Shown: positions 9,630 through 18,750 of the stretch, piece by piece
Layout of the letters: the number at the start of each line of letters is the position of its first letter
Position numbering within the stretch: position 1 is the first letter of the stretch
From: Acinetobacter baylyi DSM 14961 = CIP 107474
GTDB taxonomy: Bacteria > Pseudomonadota > Gammaproteobacteria > Pseudomonadales > Moraxellaceae
Length of the DNA: 64,000 nucleotides
Assembly (NCBI RefSeq): GCF_000368685.1
Contig: NZ_KB849626.1
Coordinates: 168,436-232,435 of the forward strand
Direction of reading: 5' to 3'
Made by a program: the position numbers and the translations under genes
Notes under the pieces: generated by a model
The model's database searches: none
What the model was told of the DNA's origin: nothing
The model's input: the letters and a program-made list of their open reading frames with translations, nothing else

Positions 9630-10532
9630 TTAGAAACGAGCTTTAGCATTCAAACCGATTGTTTGAGTGTCAAATGTAGAACCTTTTACATCAGCTTTGA
9701 TGTAAGACGCGCCAACAGAAACTGCTGGAGTGATGAAGTAGTTGACGTTACCGCCCCATGCTTGACGGAATTCACCAAGGTTTTGACCTTTGATGTTTGC
9801 TTTGCCATCGTTACCGATGAAAGTTGCACCCACGCTCAACTTAGGTGTGAGGTAAAGATCAGTTTTCAAACCGTATTGGTTTTCTTGACCAAATGCACCA
9901 GTTGCTTCAAAGCCAATCGCCATGTTAGTACCATCGATAGGACCCACATATTTAGCACGTGCAGTTACAGCGTCTTGATCGTTCTGGATCGCAGCAGTTT
10001 GGTTTACAGCTGAATAGATACCGTTGCTGATGATACCGAAGTTATCAAGAGAGAATTGGTTTGCAACACTTGTATAACCAACAGCCATCAAGAAGTTAGG
10101 AAGCAACATTGCACCTACTTCTAATGCATAACGGTCGCCATTGTCATCGCGAGAAATTGCATTTTTACCATCAACATCAGTATGGTTATAAGATGCGCTT
10201 GCATATACAGGAAGGTATGGAGTTGGAAGGTAAGTTTCACCTTTAACACCGTATGTACCAACGTGATAATTTAGACCGTTGTTTTGGTCGTATTGTTGGT
10301 AGCTGTAACCAAGAGATACACTAGATGCTTGGTTTAAGAAAGCTGCTTCAGCTAAAGGGCCTTTAGAAGCGTCAACATCTTTCAAATAGAAAGTACCTGC
10401 AACGTCACCAGTGAAGTTTTTGTCATTTGCAGTAGTGTCTACAAATTCAGATTGACCTTGAACTTCAACTTGGTACGCTTGAGCGCCGGTCATGGCTAAT
10501 AATAGAGCAGTGGCTAAACCGAGTTTTTTCAT
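9630..10532 (-). CDS. omp33-36: Omp33-36 family outer membrane porin
   Basis: This is the Acinetobacter Omp33-36 (Omp34) porin, an outer membrane beta barrel. In A. baumannii the family is linked to water/solute passage, carbapenem susceptibility and host-cell toxicity. The signal peptide MKKLGLATALLLAMTGAQA is followed by mature YQVEVQGQSEFVDTT. Alternating hydrophobic strands run to a terminal Phe (NAKARF), the outer-membrane assembly signal. The start is set at 10532, where a GGAAA ribosome site precedes ATGAAAAAA; an ATG at 10553 would add seven non-signal residues. The length is 300 residues. Upstream lies a 1-kb AT-rich gap with a candidate small RNA, suggesting complex regulation nearby. 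Confidence 0.93.
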   Translation of the reverse strand: MKKLGLATALLLAMTGAQAYQVEVQGQSEFVDTTANDKNFTGDVAGTFYLKDVDASKGPLAEAAFLNQASSVSLGYSYQQYDQNNGLNYHVGTYGVKGETYLPTPYLPVYASASYNHTDVDGKNAISRDDNGDRYALEVGAMLLPNFLMAVGYTSVANQFSLDNFGIISNGIYSAVNQTAAIQNDQDAVTARAKYVGPIDGTNMAIGFEATGAFGQENQYGLKTDLYLTPKLSVGATFIGNDGKANIKGQNLGEFRQAWGGNVNYFITPAVSVGASYIKADVKGSTFDTQTIGLNAKARF

Positions 10533-11025
10533 AAGAGTTTCCAGCATTACCAAAAGATTAAGCTGGGGTCATTGTATTGTAACAAATTATATAGTCAATG
10601 ATTGTTCACACAATGCAATGCTGAATAAAAAATAGTCTGATTGTTCTGTATAAAATATGATCAATTGAAAATTTTTATGTCAACCTGAAAAAAATCTATT
10701 TTTACAACTAGCTATCATATTTTTAATGCCATAAAAAAATATTTTGGCATAAATAATAAGCAGATTTTCAATTGTTAAATTAGATCAATTAAATTTAAAT
10801 TATCGTTAAAAACTTTTATTAAAAGTATTTAAATTCTCAGTTTTTTTATAAAAATAACCTGAGTCCTTGCTAAAAATCACTAAAATAGTTCACAAAACTC
10901 CAAATTAGTGCGAAATAAATTATATTTCAGGCTAAAAAGTGTGCAATTAATTTGCATTAGTGTGATGTATGTCACTTTATTTTGCTTATTTGAAGTTTTT
11001 ATCAAATCTTAGTGTTTTAGTTGGG

Positions 11026-11053
11026 TTTACAGGCTGAAATTTTTTTGCATAAT
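11026..11053 (+). promoter_or_regulatory. sigma-70 promoter of the candidate small RNA
   Basis: TTTACA (11026-11031) and CATAAT (11048-11053) are separated by 16 bases, giving an expected start near 11060, exactly at the base of the following hairpin. Confidence 0.6.
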
Positions 11054-11059
11054 AATGAA

Positions 11060-11157
11060 CATCAAGCATGCATTTCTATTTGAAATTGATGGCTTGGTGC
11101 TTCCAAACAGAGTATTTGTTTTATATGCCCAGCTTTCCCCAAGGCTGGGTTTTTTTT
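11060..11157 (+). ncRNA. candidate small regulatory RNA
   Basis: The predicted transcript is about 98 nt and highly structured at both ends. Bases 11060-11076 pair with 11082-11099 (about 15 Watson-Crick pairs and one G-U pair, one bulge, a two-base internal mismatch and a five-base loop). A single-stranded linker follows. The CCCAGCUUU/AAGGCUGGG hairpin (11128-11149) has a CCCC loop and is followed by eight T, a classic Rho-independent terminator. A promoter sits at the right distance upstream. No ORF with a ribosome site is present. I cannot assign it to a known family. Its targets are unknown; the C-rich loop and the linker are the obvious candidate pairing regions. Confidence 0.65.
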
Positions 11158-11276
11158 ATGCGTATCATTGCTGTTTTCTGATGATTCTTTTTATTTAAAA
11201 TATTTAGAAGATGAGATTTAGGTGATAAAGCAACGTGATTTCAAGCCGAGAAATAGTGACTAAATTAATGAAAAAA

Positions 11277-11343
11277 TGCCTAGCAGATATTTGAAAAACT
11301 GCTAGGCAATAAAAGGATGCAGAAATTGGGAGAGCATCCTTTT
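11277..11343. repeat. two tandem perfect hairpins
   Basis: Hairpin one has the 10-bp stem TGCCTAGCAG/CTGCTAGGCA (11277-11286 with 11299-11308). Hairpin two starts three bases later with the stem AAAAGGATGC/GCATCCTTTT (11311-11320 with 11334-11343). The first is preceded by an A run and the second is rich in A and T at its base, so either may terminate transcription, but neither has a long T tract. They could also mark a short interspersed element. Confidence 0.6.
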
Positions 11344-11549
11344 GAGGAAAGTTTTAAAGAAAAATTTAAATCTGTAATGCCATTATGAAGTATCTCTAAA
11401 CTTTTGAAAAATTGTTTATTTTTATAAGAACCATAGGTAAACACGATAGCGTATAGTTAATTTTTTTTATGCTGCACTATAAGTTATTGCTAAATAATAA
11501 AGATTTTAAGTTAAAATATCATGACAGAAACAGCCTATTCTAATTTTAA

Positions 11550-13292
11550 GTGAATTCAAAAAGAAACAATGAGCTTGGTTATCCTGAAAGTGGCAAAACA
11601 GCATCAATAGAGACATCTATACGCTATCGCTTATTTCTATTTCTTTTTATCTTAATTTTATCGTTTCTGATTATTTCTCTTCCGCAGGTATTTAGCAGTT
11701 ATCAGCAGCTACAACAAAGTCATCGTGGTTTTATTGAAATCAAATTATTAGAAACATTAACAGACACTGCAAATAAAATTTCTAGAGAACGTGCTTTTGC
11801 CAATCAATTGATGGCGAGTCCACCAGAACTGATGACACAGAAAAGACGTCAGTTAAATGAGTATCGATTGCAGGTTGATGCATCATTGCAGCAAACGATT
11901 CGATTGCTGAATGATAATGAACAGCAGCAAGTGGCGCAGGTTGTAAGTGTAGATATACAATCGCGTTTAGAAGTAGCACGCCATGTTGTTGACCAATATG
12001 TTAATCAACCATTGGCCCATAAATCTTATCAACAATATGATCATGCTATACGGGGCATGTTTTCGGCGTGGGATAGCTGTCGCGAAGCTTTAAAAAAATT
12101 ATTAATTAGTTCGAGTCAGGAAGATGACGGTTTATCTCGCAATATGACTTTAATTTTACTTGTCTCTGATCTGCGTGACCAATCTGGACGGGTTGTATCA
12201 AATATTATTGCGCCTGTGAGTTTTTCAATTCAGATTCCTGACGATAACCGTGCTCGTTCTTTACAGACTCAACATCAGGCAATCTATTTGTGGAAATTGA
12301 TTGATACACTGCAACCTGATCATACTCGAACTCCAGAATATCTACATTTATATCAACAAGTAAAAACACAGTTTTTAGATGAAGGCATTGAACTCGTTTC
12401 TACGCTATTACGTGAAAGTGACCAGCACCGTGCCTATTCATTATCTGCGATCAGTTTGACCGAACAGATTGTGAGCAAGTTTAATTCAATTGTAGCGTTA
12501 CAAAATTATCTGGTACAAACCAGCCTGGCCCAAGCTGAGCAACAAGAATATGCCGCATGGCAAAAGTTTATACTGACGGTACTCATTTCGATTTTTTCTC
12601 TCTTAGTTGCAGGCCTAACTTTACGTTATATACAGCGTTATATTTTGCTTCCACTTATGGAGGCACGTGAAAGTATTTTAGCCTTATCACTCCCTCAATC
12701 TTATGGTCAGGAAAATCGCAAGAAAAAACGCTTCAAAGGTGAATTTGCAGAGTTGTTCGCTGCGATTGCCAAATTAAAAAGATTGTTATCTCAAAAAGAT
12801 GCATTAGAGTTTCAACTGCGTAATATTGCGCATACTGATACCTTGACAGGTGTGGCCAATCGTCAAGCACTTGAGGCATATTTCATAGCGCTTGAACAAG
12901 AACCATGGAAGTGGTCAGATTTGTGTTTAATGATTATTGATATCGACTATTTTAAACAGATTAATGATCAATATGGTCACATGGTGGGGGATCAGGTTAT
13001 ACAGCGTATTGCGGATCAGTTGCAGCAGCATGTCGATGTTTCCGATCTGATTGTACGCTATGGAGGAGATGAGTTTTTAATTCTGATTGAAGATATTGCT
13101 GCAGAGGATGCACTTCAACTTGCAGAAAAGATAAGTAAAAGTATTTATACACTATGTATTGCTCCCGATATTTCGACATCGGTAAGTATTGGGTTAGCAG
13201 TAGGTGCTAGAAATTGGCTCACCTTATTTCAAAATGCAGATCAGGCATTGTTGCGAGCCAAAGCCAAAGGAAAAAATAGAGTGGAGGGATAA
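11550..13292 (+). CDS. membrane-bound diguanylate cyclase (GGDEF)
   Basis: This 580-residue protein should make cyclic di-GMP. A first membrane helix (about 27-50) is followed by a periplasmic helical sensor region of about 285 residues, a second helix (about 340-362), a linker and a C-terminal GGDEF domain. The active-site motif RYGGDEF is intact (GGDEF at 505-509), as are the DTLTGVANR and DIDYFKQIND segments. The allosteric RxxD inhibitory site that normally lies five residues upstream reads DVSD, so product feedback may be absent. The start is a GTG with a poor ribosome site; no better in-frame start lies before the first helix. It has no EAL domain and no partner gene. Confidence 0.88.
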   Translation: MNSKRNNELGYPESGKTASIETSIRYRLFLFLFILILSFLIISLPQVFSSYQQLQQSHRGFIEIKLLETLTDTANKISRERAFANQLMASPPELMTQKRRQLNEYRLQVDASLQQTIRLLNDNEQQQVAQVVSVDIQSRLEVARHVVDQYVNQPLAHKSYQQYDHAIRGMFSAWDSCREALKKLLISSSQEDDGLSRNMTLILLVSDLRDQSGRVVSNIIAPVSFSIQIPDDNRARSLQTQHQAIYLWKLIDTLQPDHTRTPEYLHLYQQVKTQFLDEGIELVSTLLRESDQHRAYSLSAISLTEQIVSKFNSIVALQNYLVQTSLAQAEQQEYAAWQKFILTVLISIFSLLVAGLTLRYIQRYILLPLMEARESILALSLPQSYGQENRKKKRFKGEFAELFAAIAKLKRLLSQKDALEFQLRNIAHTDTLTGVANRQALEAYFIALEQEPWKWSDLCLMIIDIDYFKQINDQYGHMVGDQVIQRIADQLQQHVDVSDLIVRYGGDEFLILIEDIAAEDALQLAEKISKSIYTLCIAPDISTSVSIGLAVGARNWLTLFQNADQALLRAKAKGKNRVEG

Positions 13293-13300
13293 AGGAATAT

Positions 13301-13333
13301 TCTCATTTAGAAATATATAATTTCTTGATGAGA
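13301..13333. terminator. hairpin between converging genes
   Basis: TCTCAT..AGAAAT pairs with ATTTCT..ATGAGA around an ATATA loop. It lies just after the diguanylate cyclase stop and just before the stop of the converging gene. There is no clear T tract, so terminator function is only inferred from position. Confidence 0.4.
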
Positions 13334-13342
13334 GGCATTTAT

Positions 13343-14602
13343 TTAAAATAAAATTTCACTTAATGAATTTTGTGAAATAAACCATTTGCCATTTGGTTCA
13401 TTTCTAAGTTCAGGTAGACCATTATCTTGATGAGCATAATTTAGAGAAATAGAAACTTCTTTAATAAAGTTTTGCCTATCTTTGATGTAATCAAGATGAG
13501 TTTTTATAATAGTACTTGAGGGGCTTTGATCATTAGAATTTATAATATAAAAATTTAGTAAGTCAATAGATGAGTAATCAACTTTAATATCTTTTGTTTC
13601 TTTTTTCTGATGCTTGCCTATAGTATGAAGCAAAGTTGGAGTTAATTTTCCCCATTGTTTGTTTTTCCATGCCTGTAAAAATTCTAATAGAGTATATTCT
13701 GGGCTACTTTTTTCTAATGTTTCAGTTGTTTGATTTTGCCAAAAAATAGAACCTTTGCGTGTACGTTTTTCCCATGAATCGATTCTCTGGTTAAGGCGAC
13801 TAGTCTGATTATAGCTCTGTAATATTTCTAAAAATGATTCCTGATTTTTCTGTTTATTAATACGTCTTTCATCTGCCCATTCTATAAGAGCAGCTAATAC
13901 CCACCAACATTTTGAAGCAACCTCTTTATTGGCAAAGTTTAAATCTCGACCATGCAAAATGCCATTGCGATAAGGAATAGTGATTTCCTCAATGTTTGTG
14001 GCTTTGCGTGATGAATTCATAATTTCTTTAAGAAATGGTAAACCACTAGAGTGAGCTGTAATACTGTCGTAAAGTTCAAATTGAGAACTCTCAGTAAAGA
14101 AACCTATATGATTTGAAATATCATTAGCGAGACCATCTATAATAGCCAATAGTAGAGGAATACATGCATGGTATCGCTTTTCCAAATAGTCTGTTTTTAA
14201 TAAAGTAAGTAGATCTATTCTTAATTTAAAATGTTCACGGCTTTGACACTTTATTAATATTAGGTCTATATAAATCTCATCAATTGAATCGATTAGAGTT
14301 TTTTTGGCTTCATCAATTTTGTTTTCTAAGCCCAGCTTTACAGATTCTTCTAAAACTTTTTGGCTTAAAGCACCATAACAAATCCAGCCATGTTTAGCAA
14401 AAATTTCATTAAATTGGTCTGGTAAGTACAAAATATTACTCATATCTTGAATTTTTAGAAACTTTTCTTTTAAAAGTTGAGCTTTTGGATTGAGTTTATA
14501 AATAAAAGGAAATTTATCTAAAGCTTTAAAACTTACTTGACCTACTTTTAGTAAGTTGATGAGTGGTTTTATAGATTCATTATCTTTAATTTTCTTTGTC
14601 AT
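13343..14602 (-). CDS. hypothetical protein with HEPN-like motif
   Basis: This 419-residue protein belongs to no family I can name. It is largely helical. Around residues 143-240 it has a segment resembling HEPN-type helical bundles: YHACIPLLLAIIDGLAND, then IPYRNGILHGRDL, where R212 and H217 fit the R-x4-6-H motif that forms the RNase centre of many HEPN toxins and defence proteins. The polar C-terminal third has no recognisable motif. The ATG at 14602 is preferred: an ATG at 14629 would start inside the uvrA terminator hairpin. Codon use is markedly AT-rich compared with uvrA next door, suggesting acquired DNA. It has no visible antitoxin partner. HEPN assignment is inference from a short motif. 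Confidence 0.6.
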   Translation of the reverse strand: MTKKIKDNESIKPLINLLKVGQVSFKALDKFPFIYKLNPKAQLLKEKFLKIQDMSNILYLPDQFNEIFAKHGWICYGALSQKVLEESVKLGLENKIDEAKKTLIDSIDEIYIDLILIKCQSREHFKLRIDLLTLLKTDYLEKRYHACIPLLLAIIDGLANDISNHIGFFTESSQFELYDSITAHSSGLPFLKEIMNSSRKATNIEEITIPYRNGILHGRDLNFANKEVASKCWWVLAALIEWADERRINKQKNQESFLEILQSYNQTSRLNQRIDSWEKRTRKGSIFWQNQTTETLEKSSPEYTLLEFLQAWKNKQWGKLTPTLLHTIGKHQKKETKDIKVDYSSIDLLNFYIINSNDQSPSSTIIKTHLDYIKDRQNFIKEVSISLNYAHQDNGLPELRNEPNGKWFISQNSLSEILF

Positions 14603-14610
14603 ATAAATAA

Positions 14611-14634
14611 AAAACGGTGAATGAATCACCGTTT
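14611..14634 (-). terminator. uvrA terminator
   Basis: The 10-bp stem AAAACGGTGA/TCACCGTTTT has a four-base loop and lies 28 bases past the uvrA stop, ending in T residues on the minus strand. Confidence 0.85.
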
Positions 14635-14661
14635 TACCATAAAATTATAATGTCTTAAAGA

Positions 14662-17493
14662 TTAACTCAACATCGGCTTTAAGAAACGCCCAGTATGTGA
14701 AATTTCCACTTCAGCCACCTGTTCTGGTGTACCTTCAGCAATAATCTGACCACCACCAGCACCACCTTCTGGCCCAAGATCAATCACCCAGTCAGCGGTT
14801 TTAATCACATCTAGATTATGCTCAATCACCACAATGGTATTCCCTTTATTGCGTAGCTCATGCAGGATGTCGAGCAGCTTGGCAATGTCATGAAAATGCA
14901 AACCTGTGGTAGGTTCATCCAGTACATATAAAGTTTTGCCTGTATCACGTTTGGCCAATTCACGCGCCAGTTTCACCCGCTGTGCTTCACCACCTGAAAG
15001 GGTCGTTGCAGCCTGACCCAAACGAATATAACCTAAACCAACTTGAGTCAATGTTTCGAGGCGGCGATGAATCACAGGAATCGCACTAAAGAACTCCACG
15101 CCATCTTCCACGGTCATCTCTAAAACATCTGAAATGTTTTTGCCTTTATAACTCACTTCAAGCGTTTCACGGTTATAGCGTTTCCCATGACAAGCATCGC
15201 AAGGCACATACATATCGGGTAAGAAGTGCATCGCGACTTTAATCATGCCATCACCTTCACAGACTTCACAGCGTCCGCCTTTGACGTTAAATGAAAAACG
15301 TCCAGCAGCATAACCACGCGCTTTAGCCTCTGGAGTTTGTGCAAATAACTCACGAATGGGGGTAAATAAACCTGTATAAGTGGCAGGATTAGAACGTGGT
15401 GTACGTCCAATTGGGCTCTGGTCAATATCAACGACTTTATCAAGATGTTGCAAGCCATCAATCGAATCAAACTTTTCTGCGGTGAGAGTGGTTGCGCCAT
15501 TGAGCTGTGTAGCAGCTAAAGGTAACAGTGTTCGATTGATCAGGGTCGATTTGCCCGAGCCAGAAACACCAGTTACACAAGTCATGATCCCTAAAGGAAT
15601 GGTCAGATCGACATTTTTTAGGTTATGACCTGCTGCACCTGATAGTTTAATCTTCTGGTCAGGGGTTGGAGAAGACAAGCGTTGCTTCGGAATTTCAATT
15701 TTTAAAGCACCTGACAGGTATTGACCAGTCAGGGAGTCAGCATGATTTGCCAGCTCTTCATAGGTTCCTTCGGCAATAATTTCGCCGCCATGTATGCCAG
15801 CGCCTGGGCCAATATCAATAATATGATCGGCAGCGCGAATGGCATCTTCATCATGTTCAACCACCAATACGGTATTGCCCAAATCACGCAAGCGAATCAG
15901 GGTTTGCAACAAACGGTCATTATCACGTTGATGCAAACCAATCGAAGGTTCATCCAGTACATACATCACACCCATCAAACCAGCGCCAATTTGTGAGGCC
16001 AGACGAATACGCTGGGCTTCACCACCAGAGAGTGTTTCGGCAGAACGTGCCAGACTTAAATAATTCAGTCCAACGCTGACCAAAAAGTGTAAGCGCTCAC
16101 GAATCTCCTTGAAGATTTTGTCTGCAATTTCACCTTTGGCACCTTCCAGATTTATATCCTGATAATAACTTTCGGCATCGCCAATCGACATACTAGTAAT
16201 GTCGGCAATGGTTTTGTCTTTCACTTTTACATGGCGCGAAATTTCATTCAGGCGTGAACCACCACAGGCATCACAAGCAGCGTTAGATAAATACTGTGAC
16301 AAATCATCACGTACATAATTACTTTCTGTTTCGCGGTAACGACGTTCCAGATGTGTAATCACGCCCTCAAAGGGAATCACCCGATTATGTCTGCGACCTC
16401 GTTCATCGATATAGCTCAGGTCAATTTTTTCTTTGCCTGTGCCATATAAAAATTTCTTTTGAGTATCTTTGTCCAGTTTGTTCCAAGGTTCATCGAGTGA
16501 ATAACCAAAATGCTCTGCTACTTTTTGCAACATTGAATAGTAGTACGGACGTTGACGATCCCAGCCACGAATCGCGCCTTGGCTAATTGATAAATCAGAT
16601 GTAGGAATCAATTTCTCGGCACTAAAATGACTACGTGTACCCAAGCCATCACACACAGGGCAGGCACCAAACGGGTTGTTGAAGGAAAACATCCGTGGCT
16701 CAAGTTCAGCGACTGCACGATCACATTCAGGGCATGAGTGTTTGGCAGAAAATACTCGATCGGGCTGTTCGGCGTTCATCCAAGTCAAGATCGCCAAATC
16801 ACTCCCCAGGCGCAGCGCCGTTTCAAAGGATTCGGCAATACGGTTACCCAGATCATCACGTACTTTAAAACGATCGACCACTACTTCAATGGTGTGTTTT
16901 TTCTTTTTATCCAGTTCAGGCGGGCTATCAATATCAATAATTTCGCCATCGACACGGGCACGGACAAACCCCTGACCTTGTAACTGCTCAAACAGTTGTG
17001 AATATTCACCTTTACGCTCACGTACCACTGGTGCGAGTAGCATTAAGGCTGTCCCTTCATCTAATACCTTAACAGCATCGACCATTTCAGACACGGTTTG
17101 TGCCACCATCGGCAAATCATGCTCTGGGCAGTATGGTGTACCCACACGTGCATAGAGTAGACGTAAATAGTCATAAATCTCGGTAATGGTACCCACGGTC
17201 GAACGTGGGTTGTGGCTGGTCGATTTCTGTTCAATGGCAATTGCGGGACTTAAGCCTTCAATGGCATCGACATCAGGTTTTTCCATTTGGGATAAAAACT
17301 GACGTGCGTATGCCGACAGTGATTCAACATAACGGCGTTGACCTTCTGCATATAAAGTATCAAAGGCTAGAGAGGATTTACCTGAGCCTGAGAGTCCCGT
17401 AATCACCACAAACTTATCGCGTGGAATATCGAGAGACACATTTTTTAGGTTATGGGTACGTGCACCTCGAATACGGATATGACTTTGGCTCAT
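14662..17493 (-). CDS. uvrA: excinuclease ABC subunit A
   Basis: UvrA is the damage-recognition ATPase of nucleotide excision repair and works in the cytoplasm with UvrB. The protein carries two ABC ATPase modules. The first Walker A is [19 protein letters not shown] near the N terminus and the second is [17 protein letters not shown]; two signature LSGGEAQR motifs are present. Zinc-finger cysteine pairs occur in [18 protein letters not shown], in CDACGGSR and in [19 protein letters not shown]. The ATG at 17493 gives 943 residues, the normal family length; an upstream in-frame ATG at 17553 would add 20 residues with no counterpart in the family. It is monocistronic. I see no LexA-type operator, and Acinetobacter lacks a classical LexA. 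Confidence 0.97.
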   Translation of the reverse strand: MSQSHIRIRGARTHNLKNVSLDIPRDKFVVITGLSGSGKSSLAFDTLYAEGQRRYVESLSAYARQFLSQMEKPDVDAIEGLSPAIAIEQKSTSHNPRSTVGTITEIYDYLRLLYARVGTPYCPEHDLPMVAQTVSEMVDAVKVLDEGTALMLLAPVVRERKGEYSQLFEQLQGQGFVRARVDGEIIDIDSPPELDKKKKHTIEVVVDRFKVRDDLGNRIAESFETALRLGSDLAILTWMNAEQPDRVFSAKHSCPECDRAVAELEPRMFSFNNPFGACPVCDGLGTRSHFSAEKLIPTSDLSISQGAIRGWDRQRPYYYSMLQKVAEHFGYSLDEPWNKLDKDTQKKFLYGTGKEKIDLSYIDERGRRHNRVIPFEGVITHLERRYRETESNYVRDDLSQYLSNAACDACGGSRLNEISRHVKVKDKTIADITSMSIGDAESYYQDINLEGAKGEIADKIFKEIRERLHFLVSVGLNYLSLARSAETLSGGEAQRIRLASQIGAGLMGVMYVLDEPSIGLHQRDNDRLLQTLIRLRDLGNTVLVVEHDEDAIRAADHIIDIGPGAGIHGGEIIAEGTYEELANHADSLTGQYLSGALKIEIPKQRLSSPTPDQKIKLSGAAGHNLKNVDLTIPLGIMTCVTGVSGSGKSTLINRTLLPLAATQLNGATTLTAEKFDSIDGLQHLDKVVDIDQSPIGRTPRSNPATYTGLFTPIRELFAQTPEAKARGYAAGRFSFNVKGGRCEVCEGDGMIKVAMHFLPDMYVPCDACHGKRYNRETLEVSYKGKNISDVLEMTVEDGVEFFSAIPVIHRRLETLTQVGLGYIRLGQAATTLSGGEAQRVKLARELAKRDTGKTLYVLDEPTTGLHFHDIAKLLDILHELRNKGNTIVVIEHNLDVIKTADWVIDLGPEGGAGGGQIIAEGTPEQVAEVEISHTGRFLKPMLS

Positions 17494-17676
17494 AAAATGA
17501 TCCTGAAATGAATTGGAAAAACTTATATATGATAGCGCATGAAAAATGTTCAAGCACAGGCTTTGGTATTTTATGCGTCATTTTGTGTCGGACAAATGAA
17601 ATTACAAGCTGAGTTCGTTTATAAAAAATGCTGGAATGTTATCGAATCATGAACAATATCAATGGATATCTAGCTG

Positions 17677-17704
17677 ATAAAAAAAGCACAGTGGATACTG
17701 TGCT
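17677..17704 (-). terminator. terminator of the Fur-box gene
   Basis: AGCACAGT/ACTGTGCT with a four-base loop is followed on the minus strand by seven T. It lies 38 bases past the stop of the small gene at 17742-18116. Confidence 0.85.
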
Positions 17705-17741
17705 GGAGTCAAAAATCAGAGATTGTTTTTGTTTTTTATTA

Positions 17742-18116
17742 TTAGCATGCAAGTGCAAATTCACGCTCAAAGATTGATTCGATCTCTTCAAAGCGGATTT
17801 TTTTGGTTTCTGGTTTTTGCGAAAAACTATAATGAATAACACATTTTTCCAGCTCAGATAAAAATGCTTCGTAGTCGTGTTCAAAATGATTCAGATCCAT
17901 CAAATCTAGATGTCGGTTGGCATTGCAATTGTATCTGGCAATAAAATTCAGCATAAGATCTTGAATGCTACGATTAGTAAAATAAAGCAGATAGGTGGCC
18001 GCAGATCCACAGTGCAAACAGCCTTTATTAATATATATCTCTTCATTGGCATGCCAGCATTGTCTTAATGTAATCATTGCCTTCACTGCTTCATCGGCTT
18101 GCGTCTCAAGATGCAT
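17742..18116 (-). CDS. small Fur-regulated hypothetical protein
   Basis: This 124-residue cytoplasmic-looking protein has no family I can name. It contains a CLHCGSAA segment and several other cysteines and histidines (a QCWHANEE segment and a C-terminal ALAC), so metal binding is possible but unproven. The ATG at 18116 has a GGGGAG ribosome site; the longer open frame to 18206 would run through the Fur operator and is rejected as the start. A near-consensus Fur box lies about 47 bases upstream, in the position expected for a core promoter operator, so it is probably induced on iron starvation. It ends in its own terminator and is monocistronic. Confidence 0.65.
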   Translation of the reverse strand: MHLETQADEAVKAMITLRQCWHANEEIYINKGCLHCGSAATYLLYFTNRSIQDLMLNFIARYNCNANRHLDLMDLNHFEHDYEAFLSELEKCVIHYSFSQKPETKKIRFEEIESIFEREFALAC

Positions 18117-18162
18117 CACATTCTCCCCATGGACGGTCTCAAGTAAAATAAAGTATTTATAA

Positions 18163-18179
18163 ATGATAATCATTATCAT
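18163..18179. promoter_or_regulatory. Fur box
   Basis: ATGATAATCATTATCAT is a 17-bp perfect palindrome around a central C. Aligned with the 19-bp Fur consensus it matches 16 of 19 positions. It sits 47 bases upstream of the small minus-strand gene and about 125 bases upstream of the plus-strand glpM-like gene; the former is the likelier target. Confidence 0.85.
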
Positions 18180-18304
18180 AATGCGGTATGTCAGATGAAA
18201 ATGCAAGCTGAATTAAAGAATAGATTGATTGTTGACAACGAGCTTCATTTCTTTTTTAAAAAAGGGTAAGGTGCTTCAATCTTAAAATTTACAGGTCAGT
18301 CTTG

Positions 18305-18646
18305 ATGTTCGGGCTGTTTTTAAAATGCACGCTTGGGGCGGCAGTTGTGCTCTTGATTTCAATTTTGTCCAAGAGCAAAACATTTTATATTGCGGGGCTG
18401 GTACCATTATTTCCAACATTTGCCCTGATTGCTCACGTCATTGTATTTGGGCAACAAGGCGCCGAAGCATTGCGTAAAACGGCTTTATTCGGCCTCTGGT
18501 CACTTATTCCTTATGCGGTGTACTTGGGTATGGTGTATTACTTTGCCAACCGTTTACCGATTGGACTGTGCTTGACTGTTGCAACGCTAACGTGGGTGAT
18601 AGTTGCGGCAGGTTTGATCTATGGTTGGAATAGTTATTTTAATTAA
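18305..18646 (+). CDS. glpM: GlpM family membrane protein
   Basis: The product has 113 residues and four membrane helices with short loops. It matches the GlpM family: an N-terminal FLKCTLGAAVVLLISILSK helix, a FYIAGLVPLFPTFALIAH helix, and a final helix ending GLIYGWNSYFN. GlpM was named in Pseudomonas for an effect on alginate production and sits near glycerol genes there; its biochemical role is unknown. No glp gene adjoins it here. The ATG at 18305 is used rather than the TTG three bases upstream. A Fur box lies about 125 bases before it, but control of this gene by Fur is uncertain. Confidence 0.75.
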   Translation: MFGLFLKCTLGAAVVLLISILSKSKTFYIAGLVPLFPTFALIAHVIVFGQQGAEALRKTALFGLWSLIPYAVYLGMVYYFANRLPIGLCLTVATLTWVIVAAGLIYGWNSYFN

Positions 18647-18674
18647 TCTCAGACCCTTATGTTTTTCATCATGA

Positions 18675-18736
18675 AGTGAGTACACACACCGCGCTTTAAT
18701 CTTGCCCATAACAGCAGATTCAGTGTGTGACTCACT
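18675..18736. repeat. long-loop inverted repeat between glpM-like gene and tenA
   Basis: AGTGAGT-A-CACACAC (18675-18689) is complementary to GTGTGTGACTCACT (18723-18736) apart from one bulged A. It lies between two converging genes and has no T tract. It may be a weak terminator or the footprint of an element. Confidence 0.45.
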
Positions 18737-18750
18737 GTCGATACATGAGG

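Larger units (their letters stand above)
10533..11549. other. 1-kb intergenic region upstream of the porin
   Basis: No protein gene is visible. Bases 10533-11020 are extremely AT-rich and should contain the porin promoter on the minus strand. Bases 11026-11157 hold a promoter and candidate small RNA, 11277-11343 hold two tandem hairpins, and 11344-11549 is AT-rich leader for the diguanylate cyclase. All three structured items are listed separately. Confidence 0.7.

Noticed and set aside
17494..17741. SOS operator upstream of uvrA
   Set aside because: No CTG-N10-CAG site or UmuDAb-like palindrome is visible in the upstream region, and classical LexA is absent from this genus.
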